Source: Celerinatantimonas yamalensis
GTDB lineage: Bacteria > Pseudomonadota > Gammaproteobacteria > Enterobacterales > Celerinatantimonadaceae
Assembly: GCF_046054155.1 (NCBI RefSeq)
Contig: NZ_JBEQCT010000003.1
Location: 62,001 to 126,000, forward strand
Direction of reading: 5' to 3'
Length of the DNA: 64,000 nucleotides
Made by a program: the position numbers and the translations under genes. This document shows positions 8,768 through 17,194 of this stretch, in pieces; positions within the stretch are counted from its first letter, which is position 1; each line of letters starts with the position of its first letter. The notes below the pieces were generated by a model. It searched no databases. It was not told where the DNA came from and saw nothing but the letters and a program-made list of their open reading frames with translations.

Positions 8768-10726
8768 ATGCCGGATTTATTAAATATTGCAGGCTCTGGC
8801 GTGTTGGCTCATCAGCGTTTGCTGGTGACAACAGGCAATAATATCTCCAATGTCAATACGCCAGGTTATTCGGTGCAACGCACAGAATTTCAGCCTGAAT
8901 CAACCGGTGGTGTGGGTCGTGGTTATACCAATCGTGTTGTTAATCAGTTTGCCCAGCATGCGGTATGGCGAAATACGGCTGAACACTCACAAAAACAAGC
9001 CTATCTGGATAAACTGACTGAAATCGATAAGGTTTTAAGTGATGACTCACTCTCTTTAAATCCAACCTTAGATAAAACTTTTTCGCACATTCACGCGATG
9101 AACGATACCCCGTTATCGACATCGACACGCTCGCTGACCTTAGATGGGTTTAATGGCTTGCTGCGTCGCTTTCGCTTGCTGAATGGGCAATTTGCCAACC
9201 AACAAAAACATATCAATGGTGAATTGAAAGAAAAAGTTTCTACAGCGAATAAACTGATCAAAAGTTTGCAGGATATGAATGTTCAGATCATGAGCTATAG
9301 TGGCTCATCTGAACAGAGTGGGCTAAGTACGCTAGAAGACAAACGAGATAAAGCGGTTCATGACCTCTCCAAAATCTTAAAAATTCATACGGTCGCACAA
9401 TCCAACGGTGCACTACTGGTGTTCATGGGTAATGGGAATTCGTTGGTGACTGAAAAAAACCACGCAGAATTAGATTTACGTCCAGGGAATCCCGATCCGA
9501 CCCAAGATGACTTGTATCTGAATTGGACAAGGACAGAAGCGAAGATGACCCCCTCTCATGTGGGTGGAGCATTGGGTGGGCTGCTGGTCTATCGGGATGC
9601 TGTGTTTAATCCAAGTCGCAATAAACTGGGTCAAGTTGCCATCTCATTGGCGGATGCATTTAACCGACAAAACCGCTTAGGTATGGATCAAGAAGGCAAA
9701 CTGGGTGGTGATATATTTTCTTTGCCCAAGTTTGATGGGCTGGCATTTAAAGGGAATACTGGTAATGGCAAAATCGCCGCTCATATCATCCCAGGGAAAG
9801 CCAGTGATACCACTCCTTATGACTATTTAGTGAAATTTCAAAGTGGCAGTAATTTTACTATTCAGCGAATGGATGGAAGTAAACCCATTGGGGGTGCTGT
9901 GCCAGGCAGTACATCAGCTGATTACCAAATTGATGGCTTGAGTCTTGATTTTTCTTCAGGCGGTTTTGCTAGTGGCGACAGCTTTATGATGCGTCCTACC
10001 TTGGAAGGGGCTCAACAAGTGCAGCTAACAATGACTCAGCCTGAAAAACTGGCACTTGCCGCGCCAGTTCGAGTCGATCAAGAGTTGGATAATTTAAGTA
10101 ATGCTAAAATTTCGTTATCCAGTGTCAGCAATACCGGTGCTGGTTCGGGATTTACTTCCCCCAGTGGTTTAGATATCCACGCACCGCAGAAAATTGAGGT
10201 GAATCAAAGTGGGGGCTATGACATCTTTGATGGTGACGGCCACAAACTGGCTTCCTTACCACCTAGTACTAATGGTCGCAATATCTTAAGCCAAGCCAAA
10301 TTGTCTCCTGGTTATGATGTGTCAATTAGTGGTCAGGCTAAACCGGGCGATGTGTTTACGATCAAGTACAACACGGAAGGGTATGCAGATAACTTTAATG
10401 GCTTGAAAATGGCTGACTTGCAGCAAAAAGCGACGGTTCGAAAAGGGCTCACTAATCAGGCCGATAGCGATAAGATGACGTTTAATGATGCATACTCTGC
10501 GGCGGTTAGCTTTGTTGGTGGAAATGCTTCAGAAGCTCGGCTTGATCTAGCGGCTTCGAAGTCACTTTTGACGCAGAGTGAAAATTGGCAACAATCAGTG
10601 TCGGGGGTCAATATGGATGAAGAGGCATCAAATATGGTGCGCTTCCAGCAAGCCTATGCGGCTTCAGCACAAGTCATCGGGACTGCTCAAAAAACCTTTG
10701 AATCGATTCTTAATGCCTTGAGGTAG
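8768..10726 (+). CDS. flgK: Hook-filament junction protein FlgK (HAP1)
   Basis: A 652-aa hook-associated protein, within the upper part of the family's size range. The N-terminal motif LVTTGNNISNVNTPGYSVQ (near residue 19) and the C-terminal flg_bbr helix ASNMVRFQQAYAASAQVIG are clear. GGAGATAG precedes the ATG. It is followed five bases later by flgL, which forms the second junction layer. Confidence 0.95.
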   Translation: MPDLLNIAGSGVLAHQRLLVTTGNNISNVNTPGYSVQRTEFQPESTGGVGRGYTNRVVNQFAQHAVWRNTAEHSQKQAYLDKLTEIDKVLSDDSLSLNPTLDKTFSHIHAMNDTPLSTSTRSLTLDGFNGLLRRFRLLNGQFANQQKHINGELKEKVSTANKLIKSLQDMNVQIMSYSGSSEQSGLSTLEDKRDKAVHDLSKILKIHTVAQSNGALLVFMGNGNSLVTEKNHAELDLRPGNPDPTQDDLYLNWTRTEAKMTPSHVGGALGGLLVYRDAVFNPSRNKLGQVAISLADAFNRQNRLGMDQEGKLGGDIFSLPKFDGLAFKGNTGNGKIAAHIIPGKASDTTPYDYLVKFQSGSNFTIQRMDGSKPIGGAVPGSTSADYQIDGLSLDFSSGGFASGDSFMMRPTLEGAQQVQLTMTQPEKLALAAPVRVDQELDNLSNAKISLSSVSNTGAGSGFTSPSGLDIHAPQKIEVNQSGGYDIFDGDGHKLASLPPSTNGRNILSQAKLSPGYDVSISGQAKPGDVFTIKYNTEGYADNFNGLKMADLQQKATVRKGLTNQADSDKMTFNDAYSAAVSFVGGNASEARLDLAASKSLLTQSENWQQSVSGVNMDEEASNMVRFQQAYAASAQVIGTAQKTFESILNALR

Positions 10727-10731
10727 TTACA

Positions 10732-11934
10732 ATGCGTGTTGCAACCATGAATCTTTATAACACCTCATTAAATGGGATTTTACAAGCTCAGCAGCAGGTG
10801 GAAAAATCGAATCATCAATTAGTGACCAATAAACGTTTGTTGGAATCTGCAGATGGTCCAGCTGATATGTCGCAAAAGATGGCTATTGATACTGATATTA
10901 ATCAGAATTCTCAATATAAGAAAAATGGCATTTCGCTAGCTAACTCCTTAAGCTTTCAAGAGAACATTTTAAATAGTATGCATGATTCAGCGCTGCGCGC
11001 TCGCGTACTTGGGGTGCAATCGGGTGATGGCTTAAATGGTATGACTGAGCGGCGTTCGATGGCGAATGAATTAACTCAGATCCGTAACCAAATGGCCGAT
11101 CTTGTCAATACGAGAGATGCCAACGGGAACTATGTGTTTGCTGGGTTTCAATCACAAATTCAGCCGTATGTTTTTGATGGACAGCGTTATCACTATGTGG
11201 GTGATAATGGCAAGACAAGTTTGAAAGTAGGTGCATCTGTTTATATTCAAAGCAATACAACGGGTCAAGAAGCATTTGAAGATGTTCCATTAAGACGTCA
11301 TGTTAAAGGTAACTCAAGTGGTATTTATGTTGATGTCGATGAACAAAAAACATTCGATACATTTTATAAAAATACTTATAACGATCTTAATCCACAGGAT
11401 AATACATATACTGTATCAACTTCTGCAGGAACACCGAATCATTACACAATTTTAAATAATAATGGTGATCAGTTAGCCAGTGGTAACTATGAAAAAGGGA
11501 AACCTTTTTTGTTTCAAGGTCTAAAAATAAAACTAGATTCAGCACCAGGGACAACCGAATCATTCTCTTTAAAGAAACCGCAAAAAGGTAATATTCTAAA
11601 TATACTTGGGCAATTTATTGATCAACTTAAAGATCCTAATGTGATTGGTAATGATTATGATCAGGCGCAAGAAGATTTCTTAGTCGGGATCGATCATTCT
11701 ACCGAAAAGCTGAATTTGACCATGGGCTCACTAGGGGCCAGAGAAAATGGTTTAGATTCGCTGGAAAATGCACAGTCGGCCATTGATATAATTAATAAAA
11801 AATCAAGGGCATCACTTGGAGAAGTTGACTTTTCTAAAGCGGTGACTAATCTATCCAAGGCTGAATTGGCGTTGAATACTTCATATTCAGCCTATAGTAA
11901 AATTAGTAAAATGACGCTGTTTAACTATATTTAA
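10732..11934 (+). CDS. flgL: Hook-filament junction protein FlgL (HAP3)
   Basis: A 400-aa flagellin-like junction protein. The N-terminus (MNLYNTSLNGILQAQQQVEK) and C-terminus (LSKAELALNTSYSAYSKIS) form the coiled-coil D0/D1 pair of the family. The middle (roughly 11290-11640) is noticeably richer in A+T than the ends, as expected for the variable outer domain. A terminator hairpin follows. Confidence 0.93.
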   Translation: MRVATMNLYNTSLNGILQAQQQVEKSNHQLVTNKRLLESADGPADMSQKMAIDTDINQNSQYKKNGISLANSLSFQENILNSMHDSALRARVLGVQSGDGLNGMTERRSMANELTQIRNQMADLVNTRDANGNYVFAGFQSQIQPYVFDGQRYHYVGDNGKTSLKVGASVYIQSNTTGQEAFEDVPLRRHVKGNSSGIYVDVDEQKTFDTFYKNTYNDLNPQDNTYTVSTSAGTPNHYTILNNNGDQLASGNYEKGKPFLFQGLKIKLDSAPGTTESFSLKKPQKGNILNILGQFIDQLKDPNVIGNDYDQAQEDFLVGIDHSTEKLNLTMGSLGARENGLDSLENAQSAIDIINKKSRASLGEVDFSKAVTNLSKAELALNTSYSAYSKISKMTLFNYI

Positions 11935-11956
11935 AGCTTTATTGTGAAATATCTGA

Positions 11957-11986
11957 AAGAGGGCTTATGATAGCCCTTTTCTTTTT
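11957..11986 (+). terminator. Terminator after flgL
   Basis: The stem GGGCT, loop TATGAT, AGCCC is followed by TTTTCTTTTT, an intrinsic terminator about 25 bases after the flgL stop. It isolates the hook-junction genes from the first flagellin gene. Confidence 0.75.
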
Positions 11987-12005
11987 CCTCTGATTTAATC
12001 AGAGG
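11987..12005. repeat. Perfect 19-bp palindrome after the flgL terminator
   Basis: CCTCTGATT, one central T, AATCAGAGG: nine perfectly paired bases per arm, directly after the terminator T run. No T run follows it on the plus strand, but AGGAAAAAG-type sequence on the other side means no T run follows on the minus strand either. It could be an extra RNA hairpin or an operator. Confidence 0.6.
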
Positions 12006-12124
12006 CATCTGTCTCTTGCTGTTAATTATTTGTTAGCCTTTCTTGATGATATTCTCTTTTATTCCTTTTGCCATCATCTCTCATCTCTTCCTGTATTTAT
12101 TTTGCTAAAACAGAGAAAAAAACT

Positions 12125-12150
12125 TAATGTTTTAAGCCTCACGCCGATAG
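12125..12150 (+). promoter_or_regulatory. Possible upstream sigma-28 promoter of flagellin 1
   Basis: TAATGTTT (7 of 8 matches to the -35 TAAAGTTT), ten bases, GCCGATAG (7 of 8 matches to the -10). The spacer is one base shorter than the usual 11, so this is weaker than the promoter at 12265. It would give a leader of about 170 bases. Confidence 0.4.
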
Positions 12151-12264
12151 TTTAACTATCTCTGATATAGAGGTATTTGCTGAGTTGTTCGGTTTCTGTA
12201 AAAGGCAAAAAAGTCCTAAAGGAATCGATATCTCAGCCGTTAAATAAGGTAAGTCAGCGAGATA

Positions 12265-12291
12265 TAAGCTGTCCCCCATAAAAGCCGATAA
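12265..12291 (+). promoter_or_regulatory. Sigma-28 (FliA) promoter of flagellin 1
   Basis: TAAGCTGT, 11 bases, GCCGATAA. The -10 is a perfect match to the FliA consensus and the spacing is exact. The expected start near 12298 leaves a short leader of about 27 bases before the ATG at 12325. The inverted repeat GATATCTC / GAGATAT (12227-12265) touches the upstream edge. Confidence 0.85.
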
Positions 12292-12324
12292 AAGCGGATC
12301 AGATTGTAGATAGGAGATATAACT

Positions 12325-13155
12325 ATGGCACTTTATGTCAACACGAACGTATCATCGTTAGATGCACAGCGGCAATTAAGTCGTTCTAGTTCGGCGCTGA
12401 ATACCTCGTTTGAACGTTTAAGCTCAGGTAAGCGTATTAATTCGGCTAAAGACGATGCAGCCGGTTTACAGATTTCAAACCGAATGACTTCACAAATTCA
12501 AGGTCTCAACCGAGCAACTTTGAATGCGCAAGATGGGATTTCAATCTCGCAAACTGCTGAAGGTGCGATGGATGAAATCACCAGTTCCTTGCAACGTATT
12601 CGAACACTTGCAATTCAATCTCAAGATGGTGTGAATACCAGTGATGATCGCAATGCATTGCAAAGTGAAGTATCACAGCTAAAAACTGAGATGAGTCGTG
12701 TGGCACAAACCACACAGTTTGGTGGTGTGAATATTCTTGATGGTAAGTTCTCAGCGAAGTTTTTAGTTGGGGCCAATGCTGGTGAGCAACAAAACATCAG
12801 CGTCAATATTCAAAATTCAGGTGGTTGGGGAACAAGTGGTTTAAGTTTAGGAGCACTCAGTGTTAATAGCGTGCCATTAGCTTCTGCTGCTGTAGCGCAA
12901 GTTGATGAAGCGATTAAAAAAGTGGATTCACAGCGTGCGAAGTTAGGTGCGGTGCAGAATAGGTTTCAATCGACTATTCGTAACTTGTCAAATATTTCAA
13001 CGAATGTGACAGAAGCTCGTTCTCGAATTCGGGATACAGACTATGCGAAAGAGACCGCTAATCTGACCAAAAATAAAATTATTCAGCAAACTGCGACCAC
13101 TATTTTGGCTCAAGCCAATCAGCGTCCACAAGCTGCACTGTCTCTACTAGGATAA
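12325..13155 (+). CDS. fliC: Flagellin 1
   Basis: A 276-aa flagellin with the conserved N-terminal D0/D1 (ALYVNTNVSSLDAQRQLSRS; SSGKRINSAKDDAAGLQISN near residue 34) and C-terminal D1/D0 (SRIRDTDYAKETANLTKNKI; ending near QANQRPQAALSLL). The central domain is minimal, the size class of Shewanella polar flagellins. AGGAGAT precedes the ATG and a sigma-28 promoter lies at 12265. It is very like flagellin 2 downstream, differing mainly in the middle and in the last residues. Likely a glycosylation target of the Maf enzyme in this window, by inference. Confidence 0.97.
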   Translation: MALYVNTNVSSLDAQRQLSRSSSALNTSFERLSSGKRINSAKDDAAGLQISNRMTSQIQGLNRATLNAQDGISISQTAEGAMDEITSSLQRIRTLAIQSQDGVNTSDDRNALQSEVSQLKTEMSRVAQTTQFGGVNILDGKFSAKFLVGANAGEQQNISVNIQNSGGWGTSGLSLGALSVNSVPLASAAVAQVDEAIKKVDSQRAKLGAVQNRFQSTIRNLSNISTNVTEARSRIRDTDYAKETANLTKNKIIQQTATTILAQANQRPQAALSLLG

Positions 13156-13187
13156 AAAAAAGGACGGTGGGGTTCAATCCACCGTCC
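13156..13187 (-). terminator. Hairpin after flagellin 1, terminator on the minus strand
   Basis: GGACGGTGG and CCACCGTCC form a nine-base perfect stem around an eight-base loop. On the plus strand an A run precedes it and no T run follows. Read on the minus strand the stem is followed by TTTTTTTT, a textbook intrinsic terminator for transcription coming from the right. No minus-strand gene lies to the right, so its use is unclear; on the plus strand it may protect the flagellin 3' end. Confidence 0.75.
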
Positions 13188-13197
13188 ATAGGAGGTT

Positions 13198-13211
13198 TTA
13201 CTGCGCAGTAA
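13198..13211. repeat. 14-bp perfect palindrome TTACTGCGCAGTAA
   Basis: A perfect 14-base palindrome 42 bases after the flagellin 1 stop, between the hairpin at 13162 and the leader-like copy at 13216. It could be an RNA structure or a protein-binding site. Confidence 0.6.
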
Positions 13212-13215
13212 GACT

Positions 13216-13231
13216 CTTAGGAGGCTCAATT
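13216..13231 (+). repeat. Copy of the flagellin 2 ribosome-binding leader
   Basis: CTTAGGAGGCTCAA here is identical over 14 bases to 13641-13654, the ribosome-binding site directly before flagellin 2. Here it is followed by TTCCTAGAATT and no start codon or reading frame. It may be the remnant of another flagellin gene start. Confidence 0.6.
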
Positions 13232-13292
13232 CCTAGAATTATATATCGGCGCATTTTTGTTTCGCTCTCAATCTCCTATCGTATCGAGCGAT

Positions 13293-13323
13293 TAGGCCAG
13301 GTGTTCACCCTGGCCTTTTTTTT
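13293..13323 (+). terminator. Terminator of flagellin 1 transcript
   Basis: GGCCAGG, loop TGTTCA, CCTGGCC followed by a run of nine T. This is the strongest plus-strand terminator between the two flagellin genes and lies about 140 bases after the flagellin 1 stop, leaving a long 3' region with several hairpins. Confidence 0.9.
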
Positions 13324-13487
13324 TGCAGCTGTTCAGACTGCAATAAATTTAAAGCATCTATTGTGCCAACTTGTTAAATCAAAAGATTGACGCCTCTTAT
13401 ACTTATTAAAGTAGTCTATCCTCTTAGTGTCATGATCAATTTCACAGTTAGGCGGCAAATTAATTCCTCTTTTTAACCAAATAACTC

Positions 13488-13514
13488 TAAAGTTTGCCGC
13501 AACGGTGCCGTTAT
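13488..13514 (+). promoter_or_regulatory. Sigma-28 (FliA) promoter of flagellin 2
   Basis: TAAAGTTT is a perfect -35 match; after exactly 11 bases comes GCCGTTAT (6 of 8 at the -10). Transcription would start near 13521 and give a leader of about 137 bases that folds into three hairpins. Confidence 0.85.
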
Positions 13515-13521
13515 CCTTAAC

Positions 13522-13635
13522 GAAGAGTAAATCTTCAGCGAAGGAATGGTTGGCTAATCAGAGCAGTTCACTCAGATTAGAGTTCACCAGCCATTCCAGA
13601 TTATAGACTGTCTCGACCAGTTCAATCGAGATAGT
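13522..13635 (+). promoter_or_regulatory. Structured 5' leader of flagellin 2
   Basis: Three hairpins in a row can be read. First, GAAGA / TCTTC (13522-13536). Second, GGAATGGTTGG with CCAGCCATTCC (13543-13597, one G-U pair), with inner pairing CTAATC / GATTAG. Third, ACTGTCTCGA with TCGAGATAGT (13607-13635, one G-U pair). The last ends eight bases before the AGGAGG ribosome-binding site. Flagellin 1 has no comparable leader. Confidence 0.7.
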
Positions 13636-13657
13636 GATATCTTAGGAGGCTCAAATT

Positions 13658-14485
13658 ATGGCATTAGTAGTCAATACCAACGTGTCATCTCTCGATGCAC
13701 AACGTTATCTGTCGCGTTCTAGCAGTCAGCTAGATACCGCCTATCAACGCTTGAGCTCAGGGAAACGAATCAACTCGGCCAAAGATGATGCAGCAGGTCT
13801 GCAGATTTCAAACCGGATGACATCGCAAATCCAAGGTCTGAATCGTGCCGTGATGAACGGACAAGATGGCATTTCTGTAGCTCAAACAGCAGAAGGTGCA
13901 ATGGATGAGTTAACCACTATGATGCAACGGATGCGGACATTGGCCGTTCAGTCGCAAGATGGTGTTAACAACTCCGATGACCGAAACGCTTTGCAAGCTG
14001 AAGTTTCATCGTTGAAATCTGAAATGAGCCGTGTTTCTCAAACGACTCAGTTTGGGGGAGTTAACGTATTAAATGGTTCATTCTCTGCTAAGTTCCTTGT
14101 TGGGGCGAATGCGGGTGCTAACCAGAATATCAGCGTCAATATTAGCCGGAGTAATGGTTGGGGCGCTAAAGGATTGGGATTAACTAGTTTATCGGTTCAA
14201 ACGGTCGGTCAATCCAGTGCTGCTATCGCAAGTTTGGATACAGCAATTAAATCAGTAGATAGCCAACGCGCTAAACTTGGTGCGATTCAAAACCGATTTG
14301 ATTCAACAATTCGAAACTTAACTAACGTATCTGAAAACGTCACATCTGCCCGTTCTCGAATTCGCGATACTGACTTTGCAAAAGAGACTGCTCGATTAAC
14401 GCAATCGAAAATTCTACAACAAACCAGTACTTCGATTTTGGCTCAAGCGAATCAACGTCCACAGGCTGCGCTAGCTCTGATCTAA
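13658..14485 (+). CDS. fliC: Flagellin 2
   Basis: A 275-aa flagellin with N-terminal ALVVNTNVSSLDAQRYLSRS and the shared SSGKRINSAKDDAAGLQISN, and C-terminal SRIRDTDFAKETARLTQSKI. It shares long identical stretches with flagellin 1 and probably arose by tandem duplication. TTAGGAGG sits nine bases before the ATG. The two genes differ in promoter match and leader, so they may be made at different levels or times. flaG follows after 38 bases with no strong terminator between. Confidence 0.97.
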   Translation: MALVVNTNVSSLDAQRYLSRSSSQLDTAYQRLSSGKRINSAKDDAAGLQISNRMTSQIQGLNRAVMNGQDGISVAQTAEGAMDELTTMMQRMRTLAVQSQDGVNNSDDRNALQAEVSSLKSEMSRVSQTTQFGGVNVLNGSFSAKFLVGANAGANQNISVNISRSNGWGAKGLGLTSLSVQTVGQSSAAIASLDTAIKSVDSQRAKLGAIQNRFDSTIRNLTNVSENVTSARSRIRDTDFAKETARLTQSKILQQTSTSILAQANQRPQAALALI

Positions 14486-14523
14486 GCGTGTTCTGGTGTT
14501 TTGCCAGTTCAGGAGGCTGACAT

Positions 14524-14913
14524 ATGTCAAATGATATTGACTCAGTCATGACAAGTAGCAGACCTTCACCAGCGCAGCAACGCTCGGTGGAACCTAGCAA
14601 AATCGCGAAACACCAAGATAGTTCGGCGCGGAATTTGCAAGGTCCATCGAGTCAGGCGCCGAAGGAAATGTCAGCGGAGGAGGTTGGCCAAGTTGTTGAC
14701 GCCGTCAACCAAGTCCTCCAGACTCAATCAACTGCGGTGCGTTTTAAAGTGGATAAAAAAGATGGGCAGTTAGTAACGTCCATCTATAATACCGATACCC
14801 ATGAAGTGATCCGTGAGATCCCTTCACGGGAACTTCGGGAAATATCCGCTAGACTTAAAGAGTATCAAAGTGCAACTGATCAGGCTGGACTACTTGTTGA
14901 TCAGTTAGTTTAA
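14524..14913 (+). CDS. flaG: Flagellar protein FlaG
   Basis: A 129-aa cytoplasmic or filament-related protein. The C-terminal half has the FlaG signature: TAVRFKVDKKDGQLVTSIYN and IREIPSRELREISARLKEYQ. The N-terminal 45 residues are Ser/Gln-rich and not conserved. FlaG affects filament length in polar-flagellated bacteria. AGGAGGCT precedes the ATG, the same site type as at flagellin 2. fliD follows after 18 bases. Confidence 0.93.
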   Translation: MSNDIDSVMTSSRPSPAQQRSVEPSKIAKHQDSSARNLQGPSSQAPKEMSAEEVGQVVDAVNQVLQTQSTAVRFKVDKKDGQLVTSIYNTDTHEVIREIPSRELREISARLKEYQSATDQAGLLVDQLV

Positions 14914-14931
14914 CGAAAGGTAGGAGCAATT

Positions 14932-16413
14932 ATGGCTGGAATGACAGCTGCAGGTATTGGTAGCGGACTCGATCTGGAGTCACTCATGAAGGCTTCCATT
15001 AATGCTGAACGCCAGCCACAAGAGCAAAGACTACAACAGCGTAGACAGACGCTCGATGTAACTTTGTCTGCTGTTGGTAGTGTCAAATCAGCGTTGAGTG
15101 GTTTTCGCAATATCTTAGATAAAGCGCTAGATCCTCAGCGTTTTCTTCCTCGTCAAGCGTTGATCGACGGTCAGAAAGTCGGCGGTTCAGTAACACCCAG
15201 TAAAGATAGTTCGGCATCGGATAAAAGTACCGCCACAACGACGCCAGTGGATAACTTAGCACAACCTTATTCAGTTTCACTGTCGCAAAAAGCTGTTAAT
15301 GGTACTTATGATATTGAAGTCCTTCAGTTGGCCAAAGGATCGCGGCTAACGTCCAATGCTGTTTACAAATCTGGTAAAGAAGTTATTACCAAACAGGCAG
15401 GGCAAATTACCCTAGAAGCTGGAAAGGGAAAAGATAAAAAATCGTTTAACGTCGATATTTCTGCCGGAATGACTATTGATCAGCTACGAAAAGCAATCAA
15501 TGAGAATAGTAACAATTTTGGGGTAACGGCGAATTTAATTAACTCAGAAAGTGGCACCCATTTGGTTCTGGATAGTTCCAAATCAGGTCTAGATGATGAT
15601 GGGGATCCTTCTAATGGTAACCCCAATGACTTGATTGTTACTACTGAAAATAAGCAGCTAAGCGGATTTGTGTCTCATCTACAAGACACTAAAACTGCTG
15701 CTGGGGCAAAAGTTCGAATTAATGGACTTGAAGCAACCAGTGAGACCAATCAATTTAAGGATTTGATCTCAGGGGTGAATTTAACCGTCAATCACCTCAC
15801 ATCTTCAGCCAGCCACCTAAAAGTGGAACCTGACATAGATGGAGCAGTGAAGAACGTCCATCAGTTTGTCGATGCTTACAATAAAGTGATCACGCAAATT
15901 GATAAATACAGTAAATCAGAGAAGGTGCAAAAAGGCGGCGATAATAGTAATCGTAAGCCGTTAAGTGGGGATGCGATGTTGCGAACCATGCGTTTTGCTC
16001 TGGGTAAAATTTCGAGTAGTGGGTTTAGAGATCCTGAGCAAACCAATCGGGTTCAAACGCTCTATGGTGTCGGTATCAAAATGGATCGTGATGGTAAATT
16101 ATCCGTTGATGACGATAAACTTAAAGAGCAATTGCAGGGTGATATGAACCAAGTTGGCCGATTTTTTGCATCTAAATCCGGTGTGGCCGATCGATTTTCC
16201 CGATTTGTCAAAAGCTATGAACAAGTGGGCGGTATTTTATCTCACCGTGAACAAACGGTTCAGACTCAGCTAAAAGGCGTTCGTGAAGGACAAACTCAGT
16301 TGGATGATCGGATGGCTCAGTATGAAAAAACGTTACGAGAGAAATATACGTCATTTGATCAGTCAATGGCTGGATTGAAAGAACAGATGAATTATGTTCA
16401 AAGTCACCTTTAA
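14932..16413 (+). CDS. fliD: Filament cap protein FliD (HAP2)
   Basis: A 493-aa filament cap. The start GIGSGLDLESLMKASINAER (near residue 7) is the FliD N-terminal signature, and the C-terminal coiled coil ends in LREKYTSFDQSMAGLKEQMN. Length fits the family. GTAGGAG precedes the ATG. It sits in the flaG-fliD-fliS cluster. Confidence 0.96.
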   Translation: MAGMTAAGIGSGLDLESLMKASINAERQPQEQRLQQRRQTLDVTLSAVGSVKSALSGFRNILDKALDPQRFLPRQALIDGQKVGGSVTPSKDSSASDKSTATTTPVDNLAQPYSVSLSQKAVNGTYDIEVLQLAKGSRLTSNAVYKSGKEVITKQAGQITLEAGKGKDKKSFNVDISAGMTIDQLRKAINENSNNFGVTANLINSESGTHLVLDSSKSGLDDDGDPSNGNPNDLIVTTENKQLSGFVSHLQDTKTAAGAKVRINGLEATSETNQFKDLISGVNLTVNHLTSSASHLKVEPDIDGAVKNVHQFVDAYNKVITQIDKYSKSEKVQKGGDNSNRKPLSGDAMLRTMRFALGKISSSGFRDPEQTNRVQTLYGVGIKMDRDGKLSVDDDKLKEQLQGDMNQVGRFFASKSGVADRFSRFVKSYEQVGGILSHREQTVQTQLKGVREGQTQLDDRMAQYEKTLREKYTSFDQSMAGLKEQMNYVQSHL

Positions 16414-16434
16414 TTACAGTTGAGAGATGTCGTT

Positions 16435-16860
16435 ATGTATAAGAAAGGGATTAACCAATATCGCCAAGTGGGCATCAAAGACCAAGTGGCCACAGCTGAT
16501 CCTCATAAGATCACTCAGTTATTGATGCAGTCTGCATTAGAAAATTTGGCGATTGCGAAAGGTTGTATGACTCGCAAAGATCTGGCCAATAAGGCCAAAC
16601 CTATTGCTAAGGCGACGGCGATTATTACTTCTTTACGTAATACGTTGAATTATGAAGCGGGTGGTGAAATTTCAGAGAGCTTAAGTGATCTGTATATATT
16701 TATGCTGGAGAAACTGTCCGAGGCCTCGATTACTAACAATCCTCAGCAGATCGCAGATGTTATTGAGATCATGCTACCGATTAAATCAGCTTGGGATCAG
16801 ATACCAGAGTCGGCCAAGCAAGAAGCATATCAGCAGCAACGTAGTGTCAATGCTGTGTAG
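16435..16860 (+). CDS. fliS: Flagellin export chaperone FliS
   Basis: A 141-aa chaperone that binds the flagellin C-terminus before export. It opens with MYKKGINQYRQVGIKDQVAT and has the FliS core ADPHKITQLLMQSALENLAI and YEAGGEISESLSDLYIFMLEKL. I chose the ATG at 16435 (GAGAG upstream); an in-frame TTG at 16420 would add five residues not seen in FliS. Next gene begins five bases on. Confidence 0.95.
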   Translation: MYKKGINQYRQVGIKDQVATADPHKITQLLMQSALENLAIAKGCMTRKDLANKAKPIAKATAIITSLRNTLNYEAGGEISESLSDLYIFMLEKLSEASITNNPQQIADVIEIMLPIKSAWDQIPESAKQEAYQQQRSVNAV

Positions 16861-16865
16861 TCCTA

Positions 16866-17177
16866 ATGACTAAGTCTGAGAGCCTTTTAGAGCAATTAGA
16901 GCAGCGCTCTGATGAACTACTGGCATTGATTGTCACTCAGTTAAACCATAGCGACGAAGCTGAGCGATTGACTCAATTATTAGATGATCATCAACTCATT
17001 TTGGAACAAATTGTTGAGGTTGGTGGTCACGACCATCGTTCCGTTTTAGCTGAACGTCTTACCCGATTACAGCAGGTGTTCGATGAGTTTGCCAAGGGTC
17101 AACAATTGATTGAACAACAGCTTGGCGCGCTAAGACAGACTAAACGCTTGGCTAAGACCTATAATCCGCAACGTTAA
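16866..17177 (+). CDS. FliT-like flagellar chaperone (small helical protein)
   Basis: A 103-aa, highly charged, all-helical protein with no membrane segment. By position (right after fliS) and helical build it is probably the FliT-type chaperone for FliD, but sequence similarity to FliT is weak and I cannot confirm it by eye. No good ribosome-binding site precedes the ATG, which suggests translation coupled to fliS (five-base gap). Confidence 0.7.
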   Translation: MTKSESLLEQLEQRSDELLALIVTQLNHSDEAERLTQLLDDHQLILEQIVEVGGHDHRSVLAERLTRLQQVFDEFAKGQQLIEQQLGALRQTKRLAKTYNPQR

Positions 17178-17194
17178 ATCATAATAAGCAACCT

